From: CAMYOC01 sp963704875
GTDB taxonomy: Bacteria > Pseudomonadota > Gammaproteobacteria > Steroidobacterales > XN24
Length of the DNA: 64,000 nt
Reading direction: 5' to 3'
Assembly: GCA_963704875.1 (NCBI GenBank)
Contig: CAVPIA010000003.1
Coordinates: 124,001-188,000 of the forward strand
The notes below the pieces were generated by a model. It had not been told where the DNA came from and did not search any database. It saw nothing but the letters and a program-made list of their open reading frames with translations. Position 1 is the first letter of the stretch. The number at the start of each line of letters is the position of its first letter. A program made the translations under genes and the position numbers. This document shows positions 43,390 through 54,017 of this stretch, one piece after another.

Positions 43390-45106
43390 TGGAGCCTTCG
43401 CGGAACTCGCTGCGATCCAGCAGTGCGTTGATCAGTACCGGGTGGCCGCCGCGGGCGATTTCACGAGCCTGGGACAACACATCGCTGACTTCAGCGTTGT
43501 GCCGGATCACCAGACCGCTGGCACCAAACCCTGCAACCACGCGATGATAGTCACTGCGCTGGAGCATCACGGCAACGTCATCTTTCAGCAGCTTGATCTG
43601 TTCCCGGGCAATCTGACTCCAGCAACCGTCGTTGCCGACCACTGCGATTATCGGGATCTGGTGTCGGACAAAGGTATCGAACTCGGCCATGCTGTAACCG
43701 AAGGAACCATCGCCAAACAGAACCCATACCTCAGATCCGGGCCGACTGACAGCGGCGCCCAGGGCGAAGCCCGCGCCAACACCGAGCGTGCCGAAAACAC
43801 CGGGATCCAGCCACTGCAAAGGACCCCGGGGACGCACGATATAGGACGCTGTGCCGACAAAATCGCCGCCGTCCGCAACCACGATGCTGTCCTCTGAAAG
43901 CGCCTCATTGATGCTGCTACACAGGGCCAGCGGATTAGTAAATTCGCCTGACCCGGCTGCATCGGCACTGATCCCGCTCTCACGCTCCTGCTCTCTGGCG
44001 GACAGTTCGGAGCGCCACTCTGACCACGCGCCGCCAGCCGCCGGTGCTGCCCGCGACAGGTCTGCAAGGAAGCTGCCTGCATCCGCCAACACACCAATGT
44101 CTGGCTTGCGGTTCAGACGCACCTCCTCCCGGCTCCGATTCGCAGCCACGAGCGTGGCACCGCGCCGCACATGCCGACCGTAGTCGAGGCGAAAATCGCA
44201 GGGAACCCCGGCGAGGATCACAAGGTCCGCGGATTTCAACGCGTCCCTGCGCCGATGACGAAAATTGTGGGGGTGCCGCGAGCCAAGCAGACCGCGGGCC
44301 ATGCCCGACAGATAAACCGGGATCCCCAGTCGATCGACCGCTTCCGCCACGCTGGCTACCCGATCCGGTTCGCACACCGCCTGGCTGCCGACGATCAGCA
44401 AGGGCTTTTTCGCCGCGCGCAGCTTCTGCGCCACGGCCAATACCTGCTGCGCATCTGCTCCAGGCACGGGCTCAACCATGGCCGGGCCTGGTTGCTGACC
44501 CATTCGATCGTCAAACATCCGACCCAGATGGCGACGCAGATACAGGCGCTGCACATAGCCCGCCACACCCCCACCACGCTTGCCGATTCCGTACCATTCC
44601 CGCACGACCTCTTCCGGGTACAACAGATCCACCGGGCACTCGACGAATACCGGGCCGGGCACGCCGGATTTGGCTACCGCAAAGGCCCGTTCGAGGTTCG
44701 GCACCAGATCGCGTATGCGACTGACGACCAGCACCTGTTTTACGTGCGGCTGCATCAGCGCAACCTGATCGATATCCTGTAGCGCGCCGCGCCCCTTGAG
44801 TACTGTTGCGGTGGCGCCGCCGATGATGATCACCGGCGATTGCGCAAGCTGCGCGTTCTTTACCGCGGTAATCGTGTTGGTCAGTCCCGGACCTGCGGTG
44901 ACCGCGGCGACGCCGGGCACGCCGGTAAGACGCGCCATGGCATCTGCCGCAAAAACTGCCGTGGCTTCATGGCGGGTATCGATAACCCGAATCCCCTGGG
45001 CGCGCGCGCCGCTGAGAATCGGGGATATGTGACCACCGCATAAGGTGAACACACAACGCACACCCTGCGCCTTGAGTACCCGGGCAACCCTGTCGCCACC
45101 ATGCAT
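43379..45106 (-). CDS. Thiamine-diphosphate 2-hydroxyacyl-CoA lyase / acetolactate-synthase-like protein (ILVBL/HACL2 type)
   Basis: A 575-residue enzyme in the acetolactate-synthase/oxalyl-CoA-decarboxylase superfamily. The start MHGGDRVARVLKAQGVRCVF, VGGHIS-like segment, cofactor Glu in DTRHEATAVFAADAMAR (near residue 47) and the end FREGSISI match mammalian ILVBL (HACL2) more than true AHAS. The diphosphate-binding motif is FGDGSFGYSMAEFDTF...VGND. HACL2 cleaves 2-hydroxyacyl-CoA to formyl-CoA and an aldehyde. GGAGA lies about 8 bases before the ATG. A CoA-transferase gene precedes it on the same strand by 54 bases. Substrate is inferred. Confidence 0.85.
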   Translation of the reverse strand: MHGGDRVARVLKAQGVRCVFTLCGGHISPILSGARAQGIRVIDTRHEATAVFAADAMARLTGVPGVAAVTAGPGLTNTITAVKNAQLAQSPVIIIGGATATVLKGRGALQDIDQVALMQPHVKQVLVVSRIRDLVPNLERAFAVAKSGVPGPVFVECPVDLLYPEEVVREWYGIGKRGGGVAGYVQRLYLRRHLGRMFDDRMGQQPGPAMVEPVPGADAQQVLAVAQKLRAAKKPLLIVGSQAVCEPDRVASVAEAVDRLGIPVYLSGMARGLLGSRHPHNFRHRRRDALKSADLVILAGVPCDFRLDYGRHVRRGATLVAANRSREEVRLNRKPDIGVLADAGSFLADLSRAAPAAGGAWSEWRSELSAREQERESGISADAAGSGEFTNPLALCSSINEALSEDSIVVADGGDFVGTASYIVRPRGPLQWLDPGVFGTLGVGAGFALGAAVSRPGSEVWVLFGDGSFGYSMAEFDTFVRHQIPIIAVVGNDGCWSQIAREQIKLLKDDVAVMLQRSDYHRVVAGFGASGLVIRHNAEVSDVLSQAREIARGGHPVLINALLDRSEFREGSISI

Positions 45107-45160
45107 GTTCTGTGTCTCCGCCAGTTTGCCAGGGCATGCCTGGTCAGTAACGCCCGTATG

Positions 45161-46930
45161 TCACGCCAGCCCGCGTCCCCGACCCCAGTGGAGGTCAAAG
45201 CCGTGGCCGCTTACTACCGAACCATCGACCTGCTTCAGCGACTGCCCGATGTTCAGACGGGCGCCGCTGTGCGGTAACACATCCCGTTCCGGATCTATCC
45301 CGGGCATCACCCAGATCAACTCGAGTCCTGTCTCCGCAAGTCGGAACACGCCGATATTGGTCACATAATAGACCTGCTTGCCGTCAGCCAGCGCACGTTG
45401 ACCATTGAACGTGACCTCGCTGACCTTGTCGACAAATTTCGGCCGACCCGGTCGCAGCAAGCGGATCTGCCCTGCGTCAACCTGCCAGCGGGCCCTGGCC
45501 ATCCAGGCACCGACAAAGATTACCGTACTGGCGCTCTCGATAATCGAGGGAAACCCACCAGGACCGACATAGTCGGCCGCCAGCGGACCTCGCCGCGACA
45601 CGTTGACGTTGCCATCGCTGTCAACTTCCAGGATCCCAAGCACGGCTGCTTCAAGATGTTCTCGATAGTGCCGGAACATCCATGCGGAAGACTCAAGTCG
45701 CCGGGGATTGACCGCGCCGCCGAAATATATGCCCGGAGCGGGCATCCCTCCATATACGCCGGTCTCGGTGGTGAATACCAGCTCGTGATGGAGTTCGCTG
45801 GCGTAGACTTCGCGGCAGACTTCCTCGGGGTAACCGACACCGATGTTGACATGAGCGCCTCGCGGCACGACATCGGCAAACAGTTTTGCTCCCAAACGAG
45901 CCAGCGCCTGATCTACCGCATCGCGCGTCGGCGTAATATGCAGGACCCGGTTGATAAAGCGGAGTTTCTCCGCCGCCGCCCGATCATCACCGTCGCCGCC
46001 GGGACACAGGAAACGCCATGGTCTGGACTGGGGCGCCATCACTGACTGCTCGTTCCACCGGTTGACCACGATCGCATCGATATCATCGGCTTCAATTCGC
46101 GGCAGCTCACTGTCGGCTTTACGCAGACTCGCAACGACCGCCATCACCAGTCCATCGTTATGCCGCGCCGCTCGTACGGCTTCCCTGGTCTCGGTGAGTG
46201 TTGCCATGTCTGTCAGGTAGACATTCCCCTCGGCGTCAGCTGCGGCCGCCGAAAACAGCGCGCAATCGATCGCCGGCAGACGATATTCCAACTTGTCACC
46301 GCTTGCGGTGATCAACTGGGTGCCGTCGCGACTGGCCACCACCGAACCCGGGCCGCAACGCGGATCAAGGAAGGTGTCGACGCCGGTGCGACTTCGCAGG
46401 CTGGCGTGACCCTGACCCTGACCGTCAATCAACAAGGCCATTTCGCCCTGGGGTAACACATGCAGGTCCAGCAGACCCTCGTCGACCAGCGCCAGCAGTG
46501 CCTTGGCGGTCTCGACATGGCCACTGATGTAACGACGTAACAATCCGGGATGCGCAAGTTCCTCCACCGTGCCCGGCGCCCTGCCCCGCCCGCCCTGAGC
46601 GCCCACCGATATCCAGCTCAATTCGCGGGGATGGCCGCTGGCAGCATAGGCCTCGCTTATCGCCCAGAAAAACGCAGAGCATCGTGCGTTGCCGGCCATG
46701 CCGCAGCTGACCACGGTGCTGCGGTCTGCGATCAGCGCAGCTGCTTCTCGTCCAGTGACAAACTTGCCGGACACTGCAGCCTCCGGCTTGCTCCGAATAT
46801 CCCTGCGTTCCCAACGCAGGCGCCAGCGGATGATCTCCGCCAACAGGGTGATCTTGCTGCTGATGTCCACCTTGGTGTGACCTGCTTCCGATGACTCCGA
46901 GATGCGTGGCCGCCATGGCACACGCAACAT
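45161..46930 (-). CDS. Family I CoA-transferase (propionate/acyl-CoA transferase-like)
   Basis: A ~589-residue two-domain CoA-transferase with alpha and beta halves fused in one chain. The catalytic Glu is in FTTETGVYGGMPAPG. Other landmarks are GKFVTGREAAALIADRSTVV, NVNVSRRGPLAADYVGPGG and a late KQVYYVTNIGVFRL. Such enzymes swap CoA between two carboxylic acids by a glutamyl-CoA intermediate. ATG at 46930 is chosen; in-frame ATG at 47008 adds an Arg/Cys-rich stretch that does not look coded. It is upstream of the lyase gene and likely cotranscribed. Confidence 0.85.
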   Translation of the reverse strand: MLRVPWRPRISESSEAGHTKVDISSKITLLAEIIRWRLRWERRDIRSKPEAAVSGKFVTGREAAALIADRSTVVSCGMAGNARCSAFFWAISEAYAASGHPRELSWISVGAQGGRGRAPGTVEELAHPGLLRRYISGHVETAKALLALVDEGLLDLHVLPQGEMALLIDGQGQGHASLRSRTGVDTFLDPRCGPGSVVASRDGTQLITASGDKLEYRLPAIDCALFSAAAADAEGNVYLTDMATLTETREAVRAARHNDGLVMAVVASLRKADSELPRIEADDIDAIVVNRWNEQSVMAPQSRPWRFLCPGGDGDDRAAAEKLRFINRVLHITPTRDAVDQALARLGAKLFADVVPRGAHVNIGVGYPEEVCREVYASELHHELVFTTETGVYGGMPAPGIYFGGAVNPRRLESSAWMFRHYREHLEAAVLGILEVDSDGNVNVSRRGPLAADYVGPGGFPSIIESASTVIFVGAWMARARWQVDAGQIRLLRPGRPKFVDKVSEVTFNGQRALADGKQVYYVTNIGVFRLAETGLELIWVMPGIDPERDVLPHSGARLNIGQSLKQVDGSVVSGHGFDLHWGRGRGLA

Positions 46931-47053
46931 CGTCGCCTGCCCACCGCGTCTGCTACATGATAGTCGGCGCGGCCGACTCAGACAGCCCCGGTAGCGATCT
47001 TTCGTCATCCATGGTCTCCAACACCGTAGAAAGTATCCGGATCGGCAAAGCCA

Positions 47054-47081
47054 GTGGGACCGATGCTGTTCCTGGTCCCAC
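47054..47081. other. Inverted repeat in the divergent spacer
   Basis: GTGGGACC (47054-47061) and GGTCCCAC (47074-47081) form an 8-bp perfect inverted repeat with a 12-base spacer, between the CoA-transferase start and the DRAM-like gene. No U-tract follows on either strand. The 20-base centre-to-centre layout would suit a dimeric regulator, but none is identified. The rest of this ~295-base spacer shows no gene. Confidence 0.45.
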
Positions 47082-47225
47082 CGGGTTTCGGGTATGGTAT
47101 GGCGCGCAACAGATACGCGGACTTACGCGAATTCGCACCCGGCAGAATCGGCGCCGCAAGACACAACCGAGGCGGCCATGAGCCATGGATGAGAATCCCA
47201 ACACCAGGAATCTCCGAAAATTGTC

Positions 47226-47972
47226 ATGAGCGCGACAGACAGACCAGAGCCCTCCACCGGACTGGGCGTCACCCCGGCGACTCTGGCCACGCTTGCTGCG
47301 GTCGTCCCAGCAGTGCTGTTCGTGGTGACCTATCTGCTTGCGGCGTCGAATGGCCATGTTGCCTGGTGTCTGCCGCCGCTGGGAACCTGTACTGATATAA
47401 CGCATACCGGTCTGCAGCCGCCCGAGTCATTCGTCTTTCGCATCGGCATGATTGTGGTCTGCGCGATATTTCTCTGCGTATGGAAGCTGGCGGGAGACTG
47501 GTTCCTGCTGCATGCCTCCAGCCAACGCGATCAACAAAGGGGCCAACGGATCATGCGTCTCGGCCTGGTCGGATCGCTGGGCCTGCTGGTATCAGAGATG
47601 ATGCTGCAGGGAAGCGAGGAAAGCGCCTGGATCCTTCATTCCGCAGGGGCCGCTGTGTATTTCCTCGCCGCTTACCTGGCGCAGTTGTTGGCGACTATCG
47701 AGAGCGGTCGTCTGGCCCGGCGCAAGCCCGGCATCGTGAGCCAACGCTCGCTGAGTCTCAAACGCTGGATCATCGCGGCTGAAACCGTGGTGTTGCTGGC
47801 CGTTATTTTCGGCCGACTGCTCGGCGTACGCGAGATCGGGCGGCCTGCCCAATGGCTGGGTTCCTATCTGATGCTGGCGTACTACCTGAGTTTTGCACTG
47901 GACTGGCGCGGTCGCCTCAGCGCCGGAATCTGGACCGGCCTGCGGGCGGATGAGCGGCCCGACAGCTCATGA
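47226..47972 (+). CDS. Frag1/DRAM/Sfk1-like six-transmembrane protein
   Basis: A 248-residue integral membrane protein with about six hydrophobic helices. The first extracytoplasmic loop ends in DITHTGLQPPESFVFRIGM, which resembles the conserved loop motif (I-S-x-x-G-x-x-P-E...F) of the Frag1/DRAM/Sfk1 family. Function in bacteria is unknown; eukaryotic members affect lysosomes or lipid organisation. It stands alone on the plus strand. A weak ribosome-binding site is present before the ATG. Confidence 0.65.
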   Translation: MSATDRPEPSTGLGVTPATLATLAAVVPAVLFVVTYLLAASNGHVAWCLPPLGTCTDITHTGLQPPESFVFRIGMIVVCAIFLCVWKLAGDWFLLHASSQRDQQRGQRIMRLGLVGSLGLLVSEMMLQGSEESAWILHSAGAAVYFLAAYLAQLLATIESGRLARRKPGIVSQRSLSLKRWIIAAETVVLLAVIFGRLLGVREIGRPAQWLGSYLMLAYYLSFALDWRGRLSAGIWTGLRADERPDSS

Positions 47973-47996
47973 CATCCGGGCCCGCGATACGAGGGG

Positions 47997-48535
47997 TCAA
48001 CTGCTCTGACCGGGCGTCATGAATTCCTCCGCCAGTCCCAGTAGCGCGGTCTGGTCCAATCTGAATACGCTCCAATCTGTCATCGGCTGCGCACCCAGCC
48101 TGCGGTAGAAATCTATCGCCGGCGTGTTCCAGTCGAGCACCGACCATTCGATCCGCCCGCAGCCGCGCTCCCGGGCCAGGTGAGCGAGGAATGCCAGCAG
48201 GGTTTTGCCTATACCCAACCCCCGGGCCGAGGGATCCACAAACAGATCCTCCAGATACAAACCTGACTTGCCGACGAAGGTAGAAAAATTGTGGAAAAAC
48301 ACCGCGAAACCCACTGCGTCGCCACGATACTCAGCCAGCACCACTTCTGCAGCCGGCCGCGGGCCGAAAAGCGCGGCGACGAGACCCTGCTCTGTGGCTT
48401 CGACTGCATCTTCAAGCTTTTCGTACCGTGCCAGGCGGCGGATAAACGAGAGCACCAGCGGTGCGTCTTCCTCGACCGCGAATCTCAGCTGCAGATCCTT
48501 GCTTGCGGTGCTGATCCCCTGCGGGTATTGCGCCG

Positions 48536-48539
<4 letters not shown>
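47997..48539 (-). CDS. GNAT N-acetyltransferase, spermidine/spermine (SSAT)-like
   Basis: A 180-residue acetyltransferase. FRLAVEEDAPLVLSFIRRLARYEKL at the N-terminus, KSGLYLEDLFVDPSARGLGIGKTLL with the acetyl-CoA pyrophosphate loop, and GCGRIEWSVLDWNTPAIDFYRRLGA are very like eukaryotic SSAT/thialysine acetyltransferases. Substrates may be polyamines, thialysine or similar. Its start overlaps the lipase stop by four bases and it ends the hutU operon. The acceptor is not proven. Confidence 0.88.
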
Positions 48540-49551
<1,012 letters not shown>

Positions 49552-49555
<4 letters not shown>

Positions 49556-50340
49556 GCGTTCAGCACGCGCGGAAACGTCATGGACATCGGTAAACCGGTC
49601 TGATCGCGCCCGGGGTTCGCCGGTATCGACTCCAGTTCGTGCTCGTCGCAGCTTGCGGTAATCGCAAGCACCAGAGCATCGAGCATGTCATCCCGAGCTG
49701 CGATCGAGCGCGGCAGATTAGCCAGTGCTTCCTCTACCGCGGCAGGGGCTGCCGGCCAATGGGCGGACAGCAACGCCAGACGCTCGCTAAACCCGGTTTC
49801 GGTCTTCTTGTAGTGCGTCATCGGCTGGCCCCCTGCCAGCGCAGCAAAACACAGCTCAGGGTGCGATTCAAACACCATGCGCTTTGTCTGCCGATGAGCG
49901 CTCAGCCATGCATCGACTTCCCGAATCCTGGGGAACAGGTTCCAGCACTGACGGGACAATTTTCGACCCGTGACCTGATGGTTACGCTGGCTGGCATCCG
50001 CATAGTCGCGACCGCCGAGCGCGGTCCGGCTGGGCGTGGAGAACACACTGGCGGAGCGCCGCCCCAAACGTCGCCGGGCGAGCATGTCGCAGGGCCGCAC
50101 AGGGCACGACGGCCCCGCCAGGCCGATCGGGATATCAACCATGACCCGGCAAGGGATCTGTATATCGCACATGATCTGGTCAAACCGACGGGCAACACCC
50201 CAGCAATACCCGCCGTCGCTATGAGCAAAGAAGAACCAGCCGCCACGACATCCGTCCACACCGACTGCAGCTGCATTGCGCAGGCACTCGTTGGCGATCG
50301 CGTTGCCGCTGCCGCTGCCGTTGCCGTTGCCGTTACCCAA
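49552..50340 (-). CDS. DUF429 family protein with Gly/Asn-Gly/Ser repeat start
   Basis: A 262-residue protein of the DUF429 family (GVDGCRGGWFFF, then MVDIPIGLAG and ESHPELCFAALAGG), an RNase-H-like fold of unknown function. The first 13 residues are GNGNGNGSGSGNA, encoded by six 6-bp repeats right after a TTG start four bases beyond the hutU stop. There is no good ribosome-binding site, so coupling to hutU translation or a later start is likely. Its stop overlaps the lipase start. The linkage to hutU is probably transcriptional only. Confidence 0.8.
50302..50337. repeat. Hexanucleotide repeat at the start of the DUF429 gene
   Basis: Six 6-bp units of GTTGCC/GCTGCC/GTTACC lie at 50302-50337, immediately inside the TTG start codon. 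They encode alternating Gly-Asn and Gly-Ser. Changes in copy number would keep the frame but alter the N-terminus. Confidence 0.85.
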
Positions 50341-50344
50341 CAGT

Positions 50345-52051
50345 TCAGCGGTCCATCATCGGCAGATCCAGACCCCGCTCACGGGCAACCTCCAGGGCTC
50401 GCTCGTAACCCGCATCGGCATGCCGCATGACACCGGTCCCCGGGTCGTTGATCAATACGCGCTGCAGCTGCCGCTCGGCGCGCTCGCTGCCGTCGGCAAC
50501 GATGACCACACCGGCGTGCAGCGAATACCCCATACCGACACCGCCGCCGTGATGGAAACTGACCCAGGATGCGCCGCTGGCCGTATTCAGCATCGCGTTG
50601 AGTATCGGCCAGTCAGCAACCGCATCGGAGCCGTCGCGCATGCCTTCAGTCTCACGATTGGGCGAGGCAACCGACCCTGAATCCAGATGATCCCGGCCGA
50701 TGACAACCGGCGCTATGAGTTCACCGTCGCGCACCATCTGATTGAATGCCAGACCCAGGCGATGACGCTCCTTATAGCCGAGCCAACAGATACGACACGG
50801 CAAGCCCTGAAACTGGATACGCTCGCGTGCCGCATCAAGCCAGCGATGCAGGCCGGGTTTGTCCGGAAACAATTCGCGCGCCTTCGCATCGGTCCGATAG
50901 ATGTCCTCGGGGTCACCGGACAGCGCCGCCCAGCGAAACGGGCCCACGCCCTCGCAAAACAGCGGCCGGATATACAGCGGTACGAATCCCTTGAAGTCAA
51001 ACGCGTTTTCGACGCCGGCGTCCTGGGCCATGGCGCGGATGTTGTTGCCATAATCGAAAGTCGGGATCCCACGCTGATGGAACTTCAACATGGCGCGTAC
51101 CTGCCGCGCCATCGAGTCCTTTGACGCCCGGACATAGGCGGCCGGGTCCTGCTCGCGTAATGCCGCAGCCTGCGCCAGATCGTAGCCCACCGGGATATAG
51201 CCATTCAGCGGGTCATGCGCAGATGTCTGGTCGGTGACCAGGTCCGGCGGCCGCTGGCCTTGCTCGATCTGTTCAAACACCTCGGCGGCATTTCCCAGCA
51301 GGCCGATCGAGACCGCCCTGCCCTCAGCTTTCGCCTGGTCCAGGATCGACAGCGCCTGGTCCAGATTGTCCGCGGCGTGGTCCAGATACCCCGTCTGCAG
51401 ACGCTTTTCGATCCGGCTGGCATCGACTTCCACCGCGATACACGACAGGCCTGCAAACACTGCCGCCAGCGGCTGCGCGCCACCCATGCCACCCAAACCA
51501 CCGGTCAGCAGCCAGCGACCGGCAGGATCGCCCGAATAATGCTGGCGCACCGCCTCAGCGAACGTCTCGTAGGTGCCCTGAACAATGCCCTGTGAACCGA
51601 TATAGATCCACGAGCCGGCCGTCATCTGGCCGTACATCATCAATCCCTTGCGATCGAGCTCGAAGAAATGCTCCCAGTTGGCCCACTTGCCGACCAGATT
51701 CGAGTTCGCGATCAGCACCCGCGGTGCCATGTCATGGGTCTTGAACACGCCGACGGGTTTGCCCGACTGCACCAGCAGAGTCTCGTCGTTCTCCAGTCGG
51801 CGCAGCGTTGCGACGATGGCGTCATAACACTCCCAATTGCGCGCCGCGCGGCCGATACCGCCATAGACGACCAGTTGCTCCGGGTGCTCGGCAACGGCCG
51901 GGTCCAGATTGTTCATCAGCATCCGCAGCGCGGCTTCCTGCACCCAGCCCTTGCACTGCAAGGTCGACCCGGTGGGTGCATGGATCTCGCCTGCGCGGAA
52001 ACGGGTGCCGCTGTTATCTCCTGCTCCGCCGTGCTTTTGTGTCTGATCCAT
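50345..52051 (-). CDS. hutU: Urocanate hydratase
   Basis: A 568-residue NAD+-dependent hydratase that turns urocanate into imidazolonepropionate. Landmarks are CKGWVQEAALRMLMNNLDPAVAE, YGGIGRAARN, GGLGGMGGAQPLAAVFAG for NAD binding, and the active-site RICWLGYKERHRLG. The length is normal. It lies about 21 kb from hutI-hutH and is on the opposite strand, at the head of a four-gene operon with DUF429, lipase and acetyltransferase genes. With hutH, hutI, hutF and hutG it completes the pathway. Confidence 0.97.
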   Translation of the reverse strand: MDQTQKHGGAGDNSGTRFRAGEIHAPTGSTLQCKGWVQEAALRMLMNNLDPAVAEHPEQLVVYGGIGRAARNWECYDAIVATLRRLENDETLLVQSGKPVGVFKTHDMAPRVLIANSNLVGKWANWEHFFELDRKGLMMYGQMTAGSWIYIGSQGIVQGTYETFAEAVRQHYSGDPAGRWLLTGGLGGMGGAQPLAAVFAGLSCIAVEVDASRIEKRLQTGYLDHAADNLDQALSILDQAKAEGRAVSIGLLGNAAEVFEQIEQGQRPPDLVTDQTSAHDPLNGYIPVGYDLAQAAALREQDPAAYVRASKDSMARQVRAMLKFHQRGIPTFDYGNNIRAMAQDAGVENAFDFKGFVPLYIRPLFCEGVGPFRWAALSGDPEDIYRTDAKARELFPDKPGLHRWLDAARERIQFQGLPCRICWLGYKERHRLGLAFNQMVRDGELIAPVVIGRDHLDSGSVASPNRETEGMRDGSDAVADWPILNAMLNTASGASWVSFHHGGGVGMGYSLHAGVVIVADGSERAERQLQRVLINDPGTGVMRHADAGYERALEVARERGLDLPMMDR

Positions 52052-52086
52052 GATCTGAACCTGTTACGCGCTTTGGGTCCGTGAGA

Positions 52087-52269
52087 CTAGCCCAGCTCGA
52101 ACAACGCTGCCAAACGCCGGCAGTATGCATACGAGCGGGGCACCGGCTGGCCGCGGCTGTCGGTGACATTGGAAACGATGATTTCAGGCCCGACCAATAG
52201 CCTGTCTATCGGTCCGGCCATCTGTCCGGCTAACTTCTCAAACAATGAGCCAGACACTTGCCCGGACAC
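52087..52269 (-). CDS. Doubtful small protein between the phosphatase and hutU
   Basis: A 60-codon GTG-initiated reading frame with the translation ending IIVSNVTDSRGQPVPRSYAYCRRLAALFELG. It contains plausible protein-like composition and ends 36 bases before hutU. The upstream end lies in a 12-bp repeat. No ribosome-binding site is clear and I recognise no family. It may be a small gene, a remnant of a truncated gene or chance. Confidence 0.25.
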   Translation of the reverse strand: MSGQVSGSLFEKLAGQMAGPIDRLLVGPEIIVSNVTDSRGQPVPRSYAYCRRLAALFELG

Positions 52270-52297
52270 TCGCCCAGAGGACTATTCAGGCACTCGC
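52250..52297. repeat. 12-bp imperfect tandem repeat before the phosphatase stop codon
   Basis: Units start at 52250, 52262, 52274 and 52286 (core CCRGACACTYGC, third copy poor). They lie in the spacer next to the stop codon of the phosphatase gene at 52298. Units are diverged, so the array is older than the others. Confidence 0.55.
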
Positions 52298-53980
52298 TCA
52301 ACGATCGACAGACGGGACTATTTCCGTCAGTACGACGTCGCTGGCCTGGGACGGCGCCGGTAAGCCGAGATAGCCGGCAATGCTGGCGGCAAGGCTCTCG
52401 ACGCCGACAGCCCGGTTCACCGTCTGGGGATCGATACCGGGTCCCATGACCACGATCGGCACATGCGTGTCGTAGCGATGCGGCGATCCATGCATGGCCG
52501 CATGCAACCGCGGATCCGGATGCAAATGCCAGCCCGGTTCCTGAACCAGATAGACCTGACCAGCGCGGTCCGCTGCGATCGATGCCCGCGCGAGCTCGCG
52601 TTCGGGCGGCCCGGCAGGTATGTCCCGGGCAAGATCGCTGCTGGCAAAGGCAAATTCGATACCCGGCTCGGCAAGCGCCAGTCGCGCCAGTGCACGCTCG
52701 ACCTGAGCAAGCCCGATGCCGTCCGCCTCCAGACGTCGAATGTCGAGGAACAAGGAAGGATTCAGAAAGCGCAGAATCGGGTCGTAGTCGAATTCAAACG
52801 CCTCACGCAGCCCTGCATTCAAGCTTGCAATCATCGCCGGCGTGTCGATCCGTGCTACCGGATTCCCGTTATCGGTCAGATACTCAGGCGCCGACGGTAT
52901 GCCGTGGTCCGACGTCAGTATCACCAGCGTGCGATCCAGTCCCACCCGTTGATCTATCATCGCCAGCAGTGCGCCGATGGTTCGGTCGAGCCGAAACATA
53001 TTGTCTTCGGCCTCAAGACTGTCCGGGCCAAAAACATGACCGACATAATCGGTGGCTGACAGACTGATCGCGAGCAAATCAGTGGCCGCGCCCTCGCCGA
53101 TCGCTTCGGCCCGCATCAGCGCACTCACTGCGTCCAGCGTCAGCTCGTCGGCGTACGGAGTAAATCGAAGCGCGGCTGGGTAGTCACTGGTGGCAGCGAG
53201 ATCATGCGGAAATACCCGTCCAAGCCCTTTGTAATCCTGTTCCCAGGGTTGATTGTCCCGGTCGATAAAGCGGTAATCCGCGTCCTTCCGCAACAAGCGC
53301 CAGGGTCGCTCCCGGTAGGCCTCGCCCGGCTGCGATGCATTGAACTCCAGTAACCAAAGCGGCTCTTCCGGATAGTAGTAGTTGCTGGTGACAAAGCGAC
53401 CCGTGCGACGCGAATACCAGAACGCCTTGCCTTCCTGTCCCGTCAACAGGATCGCGCCACGATCCTTTAGCGAGACCCCAAACACCCGCGAGGCGCGGTT
53501 GCTTTGTTCAACCAGTACGTCGCCAAGCGACTGTGCTCTTGCCAGAGCGGGTGACACGCCGTCGCCGTCCTCGGTCGCTTCACCGAGCAGGCGATGGCGG
53601 GGATCCTCAACACAATAGACAGTACGGTTGGTCTCAGGGTCGACCCAGCTGTTGCCAACCAGTCCATGCACGGCAGGGTGTGCGCCAGTTACGATGGTCA
53701 GATGCCCGGGCGCCGTGGAGGTGATGCCATGAGCAAAATGTGCCTCCCGGTAGTGGACACCATTGTCAATCAGCCAACGAAGACCGTTTCCGGCAAGGCG
53801 CTCCCCGTATTGATCGCGGAAATCTCCGCGCAATTGATCGACGACGATCAGGAGGACCAGCTTTGGCTGCTCCGGCGTGGCCCTGGCGCAGGCGCCGCAA
53901 ATCAGCAATGAAGAGCCGATCAATGTCACCAGGACAAGCGGCACGGCGCAGCGCCAGACAGAAACCAGGCGGCCGGTCAT
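52298..53980 (-). CDS. Exported alkaline phosphatase family protein (PafA/nucleotide pyrophosphatase-like)
   Basis: A 560-residue precursor with a hydrophobic N-terminal signal ending near CGACARA. The metal and nucleophile region is LLIVVDQLRGD followed by HGITSTAPGHLTIVTGAHP, with a probable Thr/Ser nucleophile. Further metal ligands are LSATDYVGHVFGP, TSDHGIPSAPEYL and the C-terminal HRYDTHVPIVVMGPG. This is the PafA-type layout: a periplasmic phosphomonoesterase or diesterase with dinuclear zinc. It follows purL by 37 bases and may be on the same transcript. Confidence 0.9.
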   Translation of the reverse strand: MTGRLVSVWRCAVPLVLVTLIGSSLLICGACARATPEQPKLVLLIVVDQLRGDFRDQYGERLAGNGLRWLIDNGVHYREAHFAHGITSTAPGHLTIVTGAHPAVHGLVGNSWVDPETNRTVYCVEDPRHRLLGEATEDGDGVSPALARAQSLGDVLVEQSNRASRVFGVSLKDRGAILLTGQEGKAFWYSRRTGRFVTSNYYYPEEPLWLLEFNASQPGEAYRERPWRLLRKDADYRFIDRDNQPWEQDYKGLGRVFPHDLAATSDYPAALRFTPYADELTLDAVSALMRAEAIGEGAATDLLAISLSATDYVGHVFGPDSLEAEDNMFRLDRTIGALLAMIDQRVGLDRTLVILTSDHGIPSAPEYLTDNGNPVARIDTPAMIASLNAGLREAFEFDYDPILRFLNPSLFLDIRRLEADGIGLAQVERALARLALAEPGIEFAFASSDLARDIPAGPPERELARASIAADRAGQVYLVQEPGWHLHPDPRLHAAMHGSPHRYDTHVPIVVMGPGIDPQTVNRAVGVESLAASIAGYLGLPAPSQASDVVLTEIVPSVDR

Positions 53981-54017
53981 ACGGCGTGAGTCGGCAGCGT
54001 ACCGGACCGGCAGGGCG

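Noticed and set aside
50302..50337. Hexanucleotide repeat as a phase-variation switch
   Set aside because: The 6-bp period keeps the frame, so on/off switching by slippage is not expected; it can only change the length of the N-terminus.
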